Notes: generated from the letters alone by a model not told the origin. A stretch of DNA of 20,979 bases from a virus (IMGVR_UViG_3300033153_006308:1-20979); one strand, 5' to 3'. Counted from the first letter of the stretch, positions 1-6,091 are shown. Numbers and translations: made by a program.

Positions 1-13
1 CATGGCATTTCAT
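1..13 (-). CDS. Start of a gene running off the left edge
   Basis: An ATG at 13-11 overlaps the TGA of the preceding small gene (ATGA), the coupling used across this operon, and GGGGGTGGT lies just before it. Only four codons (M K C H) are inside the window, so nothing can be said about the product. If the membrane protein before it is a holin-like accessory, a lysis or structural gene would be a natural follower, but this is a guess. Confidence 0.3.
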
Positions 14-186
14 ACCACCCCCACAAGACCTATCAACCCGCAGACAATAACAAACAATCCTCCAATCGCTTTCGTATGCCAGTTTACAGTCCCGTTTGTT
101 TTGGTTACTTGTTTTTCGATATTTGTAAGTTTCTCGAATATGTCCTTGTTTGTGATTCGTTTGGTTAGAAATGTCTGGTCTTCCAT
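10..186 (-). CDS. Small coiled-coil protein with C-terminal membrane segment (XhlA-like)
   Basis: Encodes 58 residues. Residues 1-32 are polar and helical (KLTNIEKQVTKTNG), followed by VNWHTKAIGG and a hydrophobic C-terminal stretch from about 41 to 58 (LFVIVCGLIGLVGVV). This coiled coil plus membrane tail is the plan of the XhlA/hemolysin-type small phage membrane proteins that accompany holins. The start is supported by GAGGTTAGAT just before the ATG, which overlaps the end of the preceding gene, and its TGA overlaps the next ATG. Family membership is by architecture only; it could be any small viral membrane protein. It lies downstream of the virion genes, where lysis genes often occur. 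Confidence 0.6.
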   Translation of the reverse strand: MEDQTFLTKRITNKDIFEKLTNIEKQVTKTNGTVNWHTKAIGGLFVIVCGLIGLVGVV

Positions 187-456
187 TCAATCTAACCTCA
201 CATATCTGCTGTCTGGTACGCGTTTGATTATATTCTCATTCTCGCCGACTTCGTTCAGGTTAAGGTGTTGTGTCGGGTTTAATGTCCGTTCTCTGGACGG
301 GGTGATGTATTCTGATTTTTGGCTTATTGAAGTAGGTCCTTGAAGTGGATATACAATATCCCCTGTATGCGGCGCAGTTACTACGCTTTGCCTTGTATAT
401 GGGTCGATTCTTACACCTCTATGCTTCAATCCTAAATATCTTCTTTCGAGTCTCAT
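187..456 (-). CDS. Hypothetical protein, 89 residues
   Basis: The start is taken at the ATG at 456, not the one 18 bases upstream, because it forms an ATGA overlap with the preceding 47-residue gene and has GGAGAG ten bases before it. The product is basic at the N terminus (MRLERRYLGLKHRG), then proline- and threonine-rich with no helix-rich core: RIDPYTRQSVV, DIVYPLQGP, TPSRERTLNP. It ends in VPDSRYVRLD, whose codons supply the Shine-Dalgarno of the next gene. I do not recognise the family. Its position among virion genes suggests a small structural or assembly protein, but the sequence does not prove this. Confidence 0.6.
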   Translation of the reverse strand: MRLERRYLGLKHRGVRIDPYTRQSVVTAPHTGDIVYPLQGPTSISQKSEYITPSRERTLNPTQHLNLNEVGENENIIKRVPDSRYVRLD

Positions 457-596
457 TTTTTGCTCGCTCTCCATAGATAAAACAGAAATGGATCGAATCT
501 TATTCCTGTGTTATTCGGTACGTTTTCTGATGCTTTCATTATGTCCCTTATCTCGAAAAGGAACTGTTTTATCTCGAATTCGTATCTGCCTGCCAT
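453..596 (-). CDS. Small hypothetical protein, 47 residues
   Basis: A short gene with a clear ribosome-binding site (AAGTGATAAT before the ATG at 596). Product begins MAGRYEFEIKQFLFEIRDI and ends FYLWRASKK. It is probably one amphipathic helix followed by an aromatic segment. It starts four bases after the stop of the upstream membrane-anchored coiled-coil gene and its TGA overlaps the next ATG, so it sits in a translationally coupled run. No family recognised. Confidence 0.6.
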   Translation of the reverse strand: MAGRYEFEIKQFLFEIRDIMKASENVPNNTGIRFDPFLFYLWRASKK

Positions 597-600
597 ATTA

Positions 601-915
601 TCACTTTTCTTTCTTGAATCGTAAATCTCGGATGTCTGTATTCATATTGGTTAAACATTTAGACACGCTTTTCAATGATACTTTCAGTTCTGTTACATCC
701 ACTTTTAAATCAAGCATAATATCTTTTATCTGGTCGTTCAGGTGGTCTTTTGCTTTGTCCAGTTCTTCTTTAGTTTCTTCTAATTCTTCTTTTAATGCTT
801 TCGTGGTTGACATATTCATCCTGATTACCGCCGCCAACACCATAATCAATATCAGACTAATTATGCTCATCGGCTTCATTTCAACCGGTACTATTGAAAA
901 AATACTTTCAAACAT
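601..915 (-). CDS. Membrane-anchored coiled-coil protein, 104 residues
   Basis: Residues about 12-33 form one hydrophobic membrane segment (MKPMSIISLILIMVLAAVI). Residues about 35-104 are a charged coiled coil (STTKALKEELEETKEELDK, LKVDVTELKVSLKSVSKCL) ending RDLRFKKEK. This matches the topology of small phage lysis accessories such as spanin-like or holin-associated proteins, but the family is not identifiable by eye. Start at 915 has GAGGTAAT upstream; Met13 is a possible alternative. It follows the virion protein gene by 11 bases and is co-transcribed with it. Confidence 0.7.
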   Translation of the reverse strand: MFESIFSIVPVEMKPMSIISLILIMVLAAVIRMNMSTTKALKEELEETKEELDKAKDHLNDQIKDIMLDLKVDVTELKVSLKSVSKCLTNMNTDIRDLRFKKEK

Positions 916-926
916 ATTATTACCTC

Positions 927-1781
927 TTATTCTTCATGCCAACTATATGACATGTTAATATCTGCTGCTGCGCCTTTCTTGTTTGTGACTTTCAGCAGAT
1001 AGTTGGTTGATTTCTTGAACAGGAAATAACAACCTGCCGCACTTATACCGCCTGCGCCTTCTTTCCTGCCTGCTGTACCTAGCATAGAGCAGTTAAGTTG
1101 TGTTCCGTCTGCTGCTATTGTTGGCGTATGCCATAAAGTAGCTGTGGGGGTCCCTAATGTTTGCCGGTTCACTGATAGGATAGTTTCAGCCGTCCCGTCG
1201 AGTGTTATTGTTGGCGCTTCGTATAGTTCTATATACACTTTGCCTTCACTTGATACCCGGAAGTCGCCGTGTGCGTTTTTGTCTGCACCTACTTTCCCCA
1301 ACAGATAGACGCTTGCATTGTCGGCAACTGCAAGATATCTATGACAACCACAAAACTCTAATGATTTTACTATCCGTGAATGTTGCGCTCTGGATGTGTA
1401 TAGTGCTTGTGCTGCGGGATTTACATCTACATCTGTAATGTCATTTGTTAATTTCACTTTTCCTAATAGGTTTGTGCCGGCGGGTAATGATGCGATCACA
1501 TCTACTTGTCCGTGCCGGTCAGAATCTACAAGCATTCTCCTGCCATTTCCAGCCGCGTTTCTGAATCCTTGTGTATGTAATTTGCCTGTTGAGCCGATAA
1601 TACCGTAATATGTATCGCCCGCACCATCAACAGCAGAATTACCAATCAATTCTTTATTTATTATGTCAACTCCTACGCCGTTGCTGCCAGTAGCATAAAC
1701 AGCAAGTTTATTATCATTAGTTACTTCTGCCCTGTGTGTTGTTCCTGTCAGACTTCCAGATGTACCTTCAATACCACTCAA
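927..1781 (-). CDS. Probable virion structural protein (decoration/fibre-type)
   Basis: The 284-residue product is rich in Gly, Ala, Thr and short beta-strand repeats with few charged helices. The C-terminal third resembles phage virion proteins that carry an 'extra-DGT...P...DGT' beta pattern and end in 'YLLKVTN...AADI...W-E': here PTIAADGTQLN, FKKSTNYLLKVTNK and MSYSWHEE. The start codon is TTG at 1781, nine bases after GGAGG; the ATG inside that region opens only a three-codon frame. It lies downstream of portal-MuF and the small zinc protein, where head genes are expected. It could be a decoration protein, fibre or part of the shell; no HK97 major capsid signature is visible by eye. Confidence 0.75.
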   Translation of the reverse strand: MSGIEGTSGSLTGTTHRAEVTNDNKLAVYATGSNGVGVDIINKELIGNSAVDGAGDTYYGIIGSTGKLHTQGFRNAAGNGRRMLVDSDRHGQVDVIASLPAGTNLLGKVKLTNDITDVDVNPAAQALYTSRAQHSRIVKSLEFCGCHRYLAVADNASVYLLGKVGADKNAHGDFRVSSEGKVYIELYEAPTITLDGTAETILSVNRQTLGTPTATLWHTPTIAADGTQLNCSMLGTAGRKEGAGGISAAGCYFLFKKSTNYLLKVTNKKGAAADINMSYSWHEE

Positions 1782-1785
1782 CTTA

Positions 1786-1941
1786 TCATTCCTCCAATAG
1801 TATTTTCTCTTTTAGTTTTTTGATTTTCTCTTGAACTCTGATTAAACATGCCGAACATACCCACATGCCATTTATCATGGTTATTGCTTCGTTTCCGCAT
1901 CTATCGTAATTCTTGCATAGGGGTTTGTTTCTTATGTTCAT
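1786..1941 (-). CDS. Small zinc-ribbon protein, 51 residues
   Basis: Start is placed at the ATG at 1941, which overlaps the portal-MuF stop (ATGA) and has GGTGAT five bases before it; an upstream in-frame ATG at 1968 would overlap the portal gene with no ribosome site. Cysteines fall in CKNYDRC and CSAC, a plausible zinc knuckle, followed by a charged helix (RVQEKIKKLKEKILLEE). Its final codons give the GGAGG of the next, TTG-initiated gene. Function unknown; small zinc proteins are common between viral head genes. Confidence 0.65.
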   Translation of the reverse strand: MNIRNKPLCKNYDRCGNEAITMINGMWVCSACLIRVQEKIKKLKEKILLEE

Positions 1942-3809
1942 TTTTCTATCACCGACAATAATGAACATCTGCAGCGCGGATGTGCGGGGGGAGGGCTAAC
2001 TGTATTTATATCAAACACTTGGCCGTGTAATGCGTTGCATATCTCGCAAGTTCTTTCAGAAGCGGCAGCCAACCATCTGACTTTTTTTATGCCTGCTCCT
2101 TTATACGTGTCTATCAGTCCGATATTAGCCAGTCTGATTGTTTCTGTTCTTGCGATTATGTCCGGCCTTCTCTTTGATTTCAAAATAACTTTTCCGTCTT
2201 TTTTTACGTCTTTTAGTTCTAATTGCTTTATTTCTGATTTTATTTCTGTAATAGTCTGGTTTTCCTTGAATCCGGTCTCGAATATAGTTCTTAGTTTCTC
2301 TATCTCCGGTTCTGATAGTTTACCGTCTGCGATGTCTGACTTTTTGAAAGCGGCCAGATATTCAAATTTGTCTATCTTTAATTTCTTCAATATATTTTCG
2401 AGATAGTCGGAATATTTTAGTTTTGCGGTCTCATTTAGATTAGAGAATTCTTTTAATGACATATCACTGGTTTGTTCTATTTCCAGTTCTGATAATTCAA
2501 AATGATTTTCAATGTATTTTTCTTCCGGTTCTTCATCTTCTGGTTTTAGTTCTGGCTTCTGGTCTTCGGGCTTTTCCTTTTCTGGGGGGGATAGATATTT
2601 AGGCGCATCTTCCATGTTCAATAGTTTTGCTATCTCTAACTCTGCCATTCTCCTAAGCGGTTCTGACGTGTTCATGCTCTCGATGAGTTTAGTTAGCCGG
2701 TCTATCCTGTTGTTTATCTCCTCTTCGCCTGGTAGATTCCAAGTAAAATCAACTTCGTCATTACTTCCATGTTCTTCTAATAATGGTTTGAATATCTGCT
2801 CTTCGATTACGCTCTCTATTTCTTCCTGGATTACTGACATTTTTCTTTGGAATATCTCAGACTGCGCTTTTGCCAGACCTTCGGGTATATTACCGCCGCC
2901 GAATAATACTATCGGTATCTCCATCCCGAAAGCGACAAGTAACATATCATGGTCCAATACGTCTGTTAGGTTTTTGCCTATCTGGCCGAAGTCTATCACG
3001 TTCATTTTTACATTAGAATCAGTTACCCATTCCGTGCGGTTGTTCATCACTTGTAAGCTATCTTTGAAAGCGTCAATATGCTTAGTATTTACCGCTTCGC
3101 CTTCACGACCTACTGCAGCATGAATCGGCGCGCCCGCTTTTCTGCTGATTAGTTTCTGTAAGTCCTGTTCGTTCAGTACCATGTTCTCTATTGTTCTTTC
3201 GTTAGGGTATATTATACCTATACCGTATGGTTCGCCGGCTATTTTGTTTATTCTCAGGTGCGCAATGTGGTCGGGTTTGAAGTTATTTACTTCTTTTTTG
3301 TTTTTTCTATATCTCTTTAAATCGCCTATCCATTGATTATAGCCTTTGACGTTTCCTTTGTCGTCACGTACAACGTACATAGTATTTGCATTCAATACCT
3401 GTATGCCTTTTCCTTTTAGGTCTAGCTCTAAGAATCCGTTTCCTTTCGAGAATCCTTCCCTGATCCATTCTCTTAGAACAGAAGTGAAATTAGTATTTTT
3501 GATGAAATCAGATATTATCTGGTCTGCTTTCTTTGTTTTTGTAGTATAAGAGAAATCGCCAACTACAGAATCAGTGATTTTATTTATACCGCCGTTAATT
3601 ACTCCTATTGTCTTATATACATCTTCCATAGCTTCAAAACTAAACGGATGTGCTGCGCCTAACGATTTCGGGAAATTAATAGGTATGTCGCTTACTTCGC
3701 CTTTGAATGCTTCTTTAGTCTCGTTTTTAGAAGATATATATCCGAGTTTACCTGTTGATTTTTCAGAGAATAATTTAGATAGATTAAACTGCATGGGAAG
3801 ATATTGCAT
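1938..3809 (-). CDS. Portal protein fused to MuF/SPP1 gp7-type minor head domain
   Basis: The 623-residue product has two parts. Residues about 1-400 fit a phage portal protein: an early segment in a dodecameric DNA-entry channel, with KGNGFLELDLKGKG, PDHIAHLRIN and AFGMEIPIVLFGGG followed by AKAQSEIFQRKMSVIQEEIES. A linker rich in Pro and Glu (about 403-435) leads to a C-terminal part with the MuF hallmark: RPDIIARTETIRLANIG, then WLAAASERTCEICNALHG and a PPAHPRCRCSLL end. Cys588 and Cys591 and the final HPRCRC are the conserved metal/disulphide residues of that family. In SPP1 and Mu these are separate proteins; the fusion delivers one gp7-like domain per portal subunit. No good Shine-Dalgarno precedes 3809; the ATG at 3794 is an alternative start. 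Confidence 0.9.
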   Translation of the reverse strand: MQYLPMQFNLSKLFSEKSTGKLGYISSKNETKEAFKGEVSDIPINFPKSLGAAHPFSFEAMEDVYKTIGVINGGINKITDSVVGDFSYTTKTKKADQIISDFIKNTNFTSVLREWIREGFSKGNGFLELDLKGKGIQVLNANTMYVVRDDKGNVKGYNQWIGDLKRYRKNKKEVNNFKPDHIAHLRINKIAGEPYGIGIIYPNERTIENMVLNEQDLQKLISRKAGAPIHAAVGREGEAVNTKHIDAFKDSLQVMNNRTEWVTDSNVKMNVIDFGQIGKNLTDVLDHDMLLVAFGMEIPIVLFGGGNIPEGLAKAQSEIFQRKMSVIQEEIESVIEEQIFKPLLEEHGSNDEVDFTWNLPGEEEINNRIDRLTKLIESMNTSEPLRRMAELEIAKLLNMEDAPKYLSPPEKEKPEDQKPELKPEDEEPEEKYIENHFELSELEIEQTSDMSLKEFSNLNETAKLKYSDYLENILKKLKIDKFEYLAAFKKSDIADGKLSEPEIEKLRTIFETGFKENQTITEIKSEIKQLELKDVKKDGKVILKSKRRPDIIARTETIRLANIGLIDTYKGAGIKKVRWLAAASERTCEICNALHGQVFDINTVSPPPAHPRCRCSLLSVIEK

Positions 3810-3849
3810 AGGTTAGTACTTATTATTTGGACAGAACACGTTAAGGGTA

Positions 3850-4020
3850 TTTATTATTTAGAACTAGAATTGATAATTACATCTTGCGCGGGTAAATGTT
3901 TCCATTTTCCGTTTTTGTCTTTCTCTACGAAACCGTTACCGAAAATCAATTTATCTAATTCAACTTTTTCTTTTATATCATCGGGAATAGTATCATACTC
4001 TTGTTGCGGTATCTTTTTCA
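3850..4020 (-). CDS. Small hypothetical protein, 56 residues
   Basis: Begins MKKIPQQEYDTIPDDIKEK and ends LPAQDVIINSSSK. The ATG at 4020 overlaps the TGA of the preceding gene, and GAGGATGAT (encoding the EDD of that gene's tail) lies just before it, so the call is firm despite its length. The middle, KLIFGNGFVEKDKNGKWKHL, looks like a short beta hairpin. No family recognised. The 40 bases after it, before the portal start, contain AT-rich stretches but no clear promoter. Confidence 0.7.
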
Positions 4021-4254
4021 TTTCAAATCATCCTCTGTTATGTTGAATTTCTCTTTTATGTATTTTACGGCTGACTTATTAGATGAATCACCTACAACAG
4101 ACCATTCGCCAGATTCTTCTTTTTTATCACGTTCTATGTCTTCTTTTTGTAATTCTTTTATATCGTCTATTGCTGATTGTCTTAGTTCTTCTGGTTCAAC
4201 CATTTCAGGTCTGTCTGATTCTTCAATCAAGTCTTTCAATGTCTTCAATGTCAT
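4018..4254 (-). CDS. Paralog 1 of the LRQS-IDDI / KFNITEDDLK small-protein family
   Basis: Product of 78 residues: MTLKTLKDLIEES at the N terminus, EELRQSAIDDIKELQK in the middle, a charged stretch, and a KYIKEKFNITEDDLK end. The ATG at 4254 is preferred to the one nine bases upstream because GAGATGAT precedes it. Two other genes in the window (14180-14443, 18395-18661) share the N-terminal TLKD, the LRQS-IDDI core and the KFNIT-DDL tail. The tail's codons form the Shine-Dalgarno GAGGATGAT and overlap the next ATG. I do not recognise the family; it is mostly helical and acidic, with no cysteines in this copy. Confidence 0.8.
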   Translation of the reverse strand: MTLKTLKDLIEESDRPEMVEPEELRQSAIDDIKELQKEDIERDKKEESGEWSVVGDSSNKSAVKYIKEKFNITEDDLK

Positions 4255-4259
4255 GTTTA

Positions 4260-4421
4260 TCATCTCATCGACAAGTTATTCCTTATACAAGCTCCTATAA
4301 AACTATCTGGGAGTAATACAACTGTTTTATCCTCGCATTCAATCACAGTCATAGAATCAGGACATCCTTTGATTGTTCTGTCTGGCATTGTATTATATAC
4401 TTTTTTTATTTTGTCCTTCAC
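4260..4421 (-). CDS. Small hypothetical protein with GTG start, 53 residues
   Basis: GGAGAGTGAT lies four bases before a GTG at 4421. The product begins MKDKIKKVYNTMPDRTIK and ends IGACIRNNLSMR, with cysteines in IKGCPDSM, VIECEDK and GACIR. The Shine-Dalgarno is encoded by the last codons of the upstream 42-residue gene, and its own TGA overlaps the ATG at 4263. Three cysteines and the beta-like core TVIECEDKTVVLLP hint at a small folded domain. No family recognised. Confidence 0.6.
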   Translation of the reverse strand: MKDKIKKVYNTMPDRTIKGCPDSMTVIECEDKTVVLLPDSFIGACIRNNLSMR

Positions 4422-4426
4422 GTTTA

Positions 4427-4555
4427 TCACTCTCCTTGATTAGACCAAAAAGGACATTGCTTTTTTTCGTGGTCAGTTCCAGAACACTTAGCATATATCC
4501 CTCCTCGTGGAGTTGCAATACTGCACTCTCCTCGAATTGAAAATTTACATCCCAT
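4427..4555 (-). CDS. Small four-cysteine protein, 42 residues
   Basis: ATG at 4555 has GGAGAGTGAT five bases upstream. The product MGCKFSIRGECSIATPRGG continues to KCSGTDHEKKQCPFWSNQGE. Cys3, Cys11, Cys24 and Cys34 could bind one zinc or an iron-sulphur cluster, a frequent pattern in short archaeal and viral proteins. Its last codons give the ribosome site of the next gene. Function unknown. Confidence 0.6.
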   Translation of the reverse strand: MGCKFSIRGECSIATPRGGIYAKCSGTDHEKKQCPFWSNQGE

Positions 4556-4612
4556 AGTTATCACTCTCCTTAATTATTAATGCGCATCATCGTTTCCTCA
4601 GCGCACAAGTTC

Positions 4613-4840
4613 TTATGCTTGTTGTTTTTCCCTGTCCTCACAATGGTCCGCGTATTCTTTAGGTAATGGCTTACTCTCCGCCTCAAGAACTTTTCCAGCC
4701 CACATTTTGGCTTCTTGTAGTTTTGTTCTTACAAGAGAATAAGCTCTGCCTTGGTCTGAATTAAGCATCTCTCCTTTTAGTCTCTCCTCTACGATGAAAA
4801 CCAATCCATCAATCTGTTTTCTCAAGTCTTTTACATCCAT
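4613..4840 (-). CDS. Acb2/Tad1-hook-like small protein (possible anti-CBASS nucleotide sponge)
   Basis: Start at the ATG at 4840, preceded by AAGGAGGTTATTA; an upstream in-frame ATG would begin inside the folded RNA at 4862-5008. The 75-residue product is all-helical: MDVKDLRKQIDGLVFIVEE, then SLVRTKLQEAKMWAGKVLE and PLPKEYADH. The segment 'S-L-TKLQEAKMW-GK-L' resembles the short phage proteins annotated as Acb2/DUF7681, which bind cyclic oligonucleotides and blunt CBASS immunity. This is recalled similarity, not a search result, and the family's usual Arg-Glu before the Ser-Leu is here Arg-Ala-Tyr. It could instead be an unrelated two-helix phage protein. Confidence 0.5.
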   Translation of the reverse strand: MDVKDLRKQIDGLVFIVEERLKGEMLNSDQGRAYSLVRTKLQEAKMWAGKVLEAESKPLPKEYADHCEDREKQQA

Positions 4841-4861
4841 ATTAATAACCTCCTTGCTTAT

Positions 4862-5008
4862 TGTCGGCGGCAACATTGCAGTTGCGGATGGGGTTGACGA
4901 GATATGATGGGCATTCTTCGGGTCTGTCCCAAGTTCATGGGAACCACGTCATGCCACAAACCCACCAATCCATCAGTTACAAGACCTGCGTTTACCGCCA
5001 CGCCGACA
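4862..5008 (-). ncRNA. tRNA-like cloverleaf element B with expanded central arm
   Basis: On the minus strand 5008-5001 (TGTCGGCG) pairs perfectly with 4869-4862 (CGCCGACA). Counting seven acceptor-like pairs, two bases TG follow, as at tRNA positions 8-9, then a small hairpin GCG-GTAAA-CGC. The 3' arm GCAAC-TGCAAT-GTTGC (4885-4870) abuts the closing stem exactly as a T arm does, though its loop is six bases and lacks TTC. Between them lies a long nested arm: TGATG/CATCA, GGCAT/ATGCC and TCCCA/TGGGA. It is too long for a normal tRNA and no anticodon can be assigned. It may be an intron-bearing or decayed tRNA, or a separate structured RNA. Confidence 0.5.
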
Positions 5009-5019
5009 TTATGAATATT
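5005..5019 (-). repeat. 15-base leader repeat, copy 2 (before element B)
   Basis: AATATTCATAATGTC on the minus strand, identical to 5144-5158. Its last three bases are the first paired bases of element B, so the repeat covers the 5' leader and the beginning of the RNA. Confidence 0.9.
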
Positions 5020-5022
5020 GAT

Positions 5023-5145
5023 GTCAGACGACAGGATTCGAACCTGCAACGACCACCACACTGGTTACGACGAACCGTTTGCACACTGCTAAATTAAGGT
5101 GTCTGTCTATACAGCTTATCGGCTTTCCTCTCCGCCCTCGTCTGA
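5023..5145 (-). tRNA. tRNA-like gene A with oversized central region (isotype unassigned)
   Basis: A canonical T arm is visible on the minus strand: GCAGG-TTCGAAT-CCTGT, followed directly by CGTCTGA and a discriminator C at 5023. The seven bases TCAGACG at 5145-5139 pair with it perfectly, and the pairing extends to GTCAGACGA/TCGTCTGAC (nine pairs). A D-like arm follows: GGC-GGAGAGGAAA-GCC. The total of 123 bases is about 50 more than a standard tRNA, and I could not fit a five-pair, seven-base anticodon arm. Possible readings are an archaeal-type intron, a very long variable arm, or a tRNA-like regulatory RNA. CCA is not encoded. Confidence 0.55.
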
Positions 5146-5158
5146 CATTATGAATATT
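5144..5158 (-). repeat. 15-base leader repeat, copy 1 (before tRNA-like A)
   Basis: AATATTCATAATGTC on the minus strand, repeated exactly at 5005-5019, 139 bases away. It overlaps the stop codon region of the upstream gene and ends in the acceptor strand of element A. This suggests tandem duplication of a leader-plus-RNA unit. Confidence 0.9.
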
Positions 5159-5441
5159 ATTCTTCTTTTATTACACCAAGATACATAAGATAACCTTTTA
5201 CACCACCATATTTTTCAATTAATTCTTTATGTTGGTCTTCAGTTCTATCATTAATAGGTACGGTTTCTAAGCATACTGGAACATTGACATATTCACCACC
5301 ACTTGCAGAATGTGTTTGTAGCCATTTCCATAATTTGTTTTTATCTTCGTTATTGTCTAAATCTATTACAATCTTTTCCCGATAACCACATTCTCTGCAT
5401 CTAAACTCTAAATTATCTTCTTTTCCATTAAATGTAGACAT
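5157..5441 (-). CDS. Hypothetical protein with zinc-knuckle start, 94 residues
   Basis: GGAGAGGATATAA precedes the ATG at 5441. Residues about 12-22 read EFRCRECGYREK, a CxxC knuckle typical of a rubredoxin- or ribbon-type zinc site; the partner could be Cys57 in VPVCLETVP, though a second CxxC is missing. The C-terminal half (HKELIEKYGGVKGYLMYLG) is helical. The gene lies between folded RNA C and tRNA-like A, so it is embedded in an RNA-rich stretch. No family recognised. Confidence 0.7.
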   Translation of the reverse strand: MSTFNGKEDNLEFRCRECGYREKIVIDLDNNEDKNKLWKWLQTHSASGGEYVNVPVCLETVPINDRTEDQHKELIEKYGGVKGYLMYLGVIKEE

Positions 5442-5467
5442 TTATATCCTCTCCATATTCTTTAATG

Positions 5468-5550
5468 AGCAGGTCTTGGAGGGCACTTCCCCTCATGCCG
5501 GCGCTATTGTGGTTGCTCTTTATACCTACACGCCATCAAGACTTTCTGCT
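5468..5550 (-). ncRNA. Folded RNA element C next to the tRNA
   Basis: On the minus strand AGCAG (5550-5546) and GTCTTG (5542-5537) pair with CAAGAC (5478-5473) and CTGCT (5472-5468), giving an 11-pair closing stem with one three-base bulge. Inside are GGCG/CGCC and a hairpin GAGGG-GAAGTG-CCCTC that abuts the closing stem, like the six-base-loop 3' arm in element B. It begins eight bases after the tRNA's 3' end and ends before the Shine-Dalgarno of the 5441 gene. It could be a decayed tRNA-like RNA or a leader structure. Confidence 0.45.
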
Positions 5551-5558
5551 TAAATATA

Positions 5559-5631
5559 TGGAATCGGTAGGATTTGAACCTACGTCACATGGCTCCAGAC
5601 CACGAATGATACCAAACTACACCACACTCCA
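5559..5631 (-). tRNA. Divergent tRNA, anticodon loop TCTGGAG (Pro-TGG or Gln-CTG)
   Basis: The T arm GTAGG-TTCAAAT-CCTAC and the anticodon arm CGTGG-TCTGGAG-CCATG are clean, with a four-base variable loop and a D loop AGTTTGGTA that carries the conserved A14, GG and A21. The acceptor stem is poor: TGGAGTG against CGATTCC leaves mismatches unless one base is bulged. Read conventionally the anticodon is TGG (proline), but base 33 is C instead of the nearly universal T; a one-base shift gives CTG (glutamine). No CCA is encoded. It starts five bases after a stop codon, so it is part of the mRNA run. It may be functional or decaying. Confidence 0.65.
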
Positions 5632-5635
5632 ATTA

Positions 5636-5875
5636 TTATGAATTATTAGGACAGATAATATTAAACCTATCTGGTTCGCCGTTGTTATTGCAAAATACCA
5701 CCGGTAGCATATTAGCACGAAGAGCAACAAACGTCATATTATGATTTTCACATACTTTTATTGCAGTCGGTCTACAGTTATTGTTTTTTGTTGTTTTATT
5801 CGTATCAATCAAATAAAATACGCCAATCATCACAACTACTATAATTGTGATATTAATCCAATATTTTTTATTCAT
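5636..5875 (-). CDS. Small protein with N-terminal membrane anchor and four cysteines
   Basis: Product of 79 residues. MNKKYW is followed by a hydrophobic segment at about 7-23 (INITIIVVVMIGVFYLI), which is either a signal anchor or an uncleaved signal. The rest is an extracytoplasmic-looking domain with Cys34, Cys42, Cys62 and Cys75, likely forming two disulphides (CRPTAIKVCENHN, LPVVFCNNNGEP, IICPNNS). GAGGCGATAAT precedes the ATG. The tRNA begins just after its stop. No family recognised; exported four-cysteine viral proteins can act at the host envelope. Confidence 0.7.
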   Translation of the reverse strand: MNKKYWINITIIVVVMIGVFYLIDTNKTTKNNNCRPTAIKVCENHNMTFVALRANMLPVVFCNNNGEPDRFNIICPNNS

Positions 5876-5884
5876 ATTATCGCC

Positions 5885-6091
5885 TCAATATCCTTGTTTC
5901 AAACCGGTTATTTCTTCTTTTAGTTCGGTTTTTAGGGCTTCTATTTCATCGCTTAACTGCTTATGCTCTTTTTTCAGGTCTTCATGCGCCGTGTATCCTT
6001 CCAATACGATCTTAATTGCCTTATGCGGATTCTCATCTATGGCTTTAAGTTTTCTTTCGTTCTCGTCTGTTAATCTGAATACTGCGCCCAT
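5885..6091 (-). CDS. Small protein: ribbon-helix-helix-like head and coiled-coil tail
   Basis: 68 residues. The first 33 (VFRLTDENERKLKAIDE, then NPHKAIKIVLEGY) fit the strand-helix-helix spacing of small ribbon-helix-helix DNA-binding proteins. Residues about 37-64 are a coiled coil (LKKEHKQLSDEIEALKTEL). GAGTGAAATAAC precedes the ATG. A DNA-binding regulator with a dimerising tail is plausible but unproven; the gene is nine bases upstream of the membrane-anchor gene. Confidence 0.65.
   Translation of the reverse strand: MGAVFRLTDENERKLKAIDENPHKAIKIVLEGYTAHEDLKKEHKQLSDEIEALKTELKEEITGLKQGY

Noticed and set aside
2512-3123. Open frame of 203 codons on the plus strand
   Set aside because: Mirror of the portal coding region; Ser/Phe-rich low-complexity product and no ribosome site.
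4858-5061. 67-codon open frame on the minus strand
   Set aside because: It lies across the folded RNA elements A and B and lacks a ribosome site; the product has no domain-like character.
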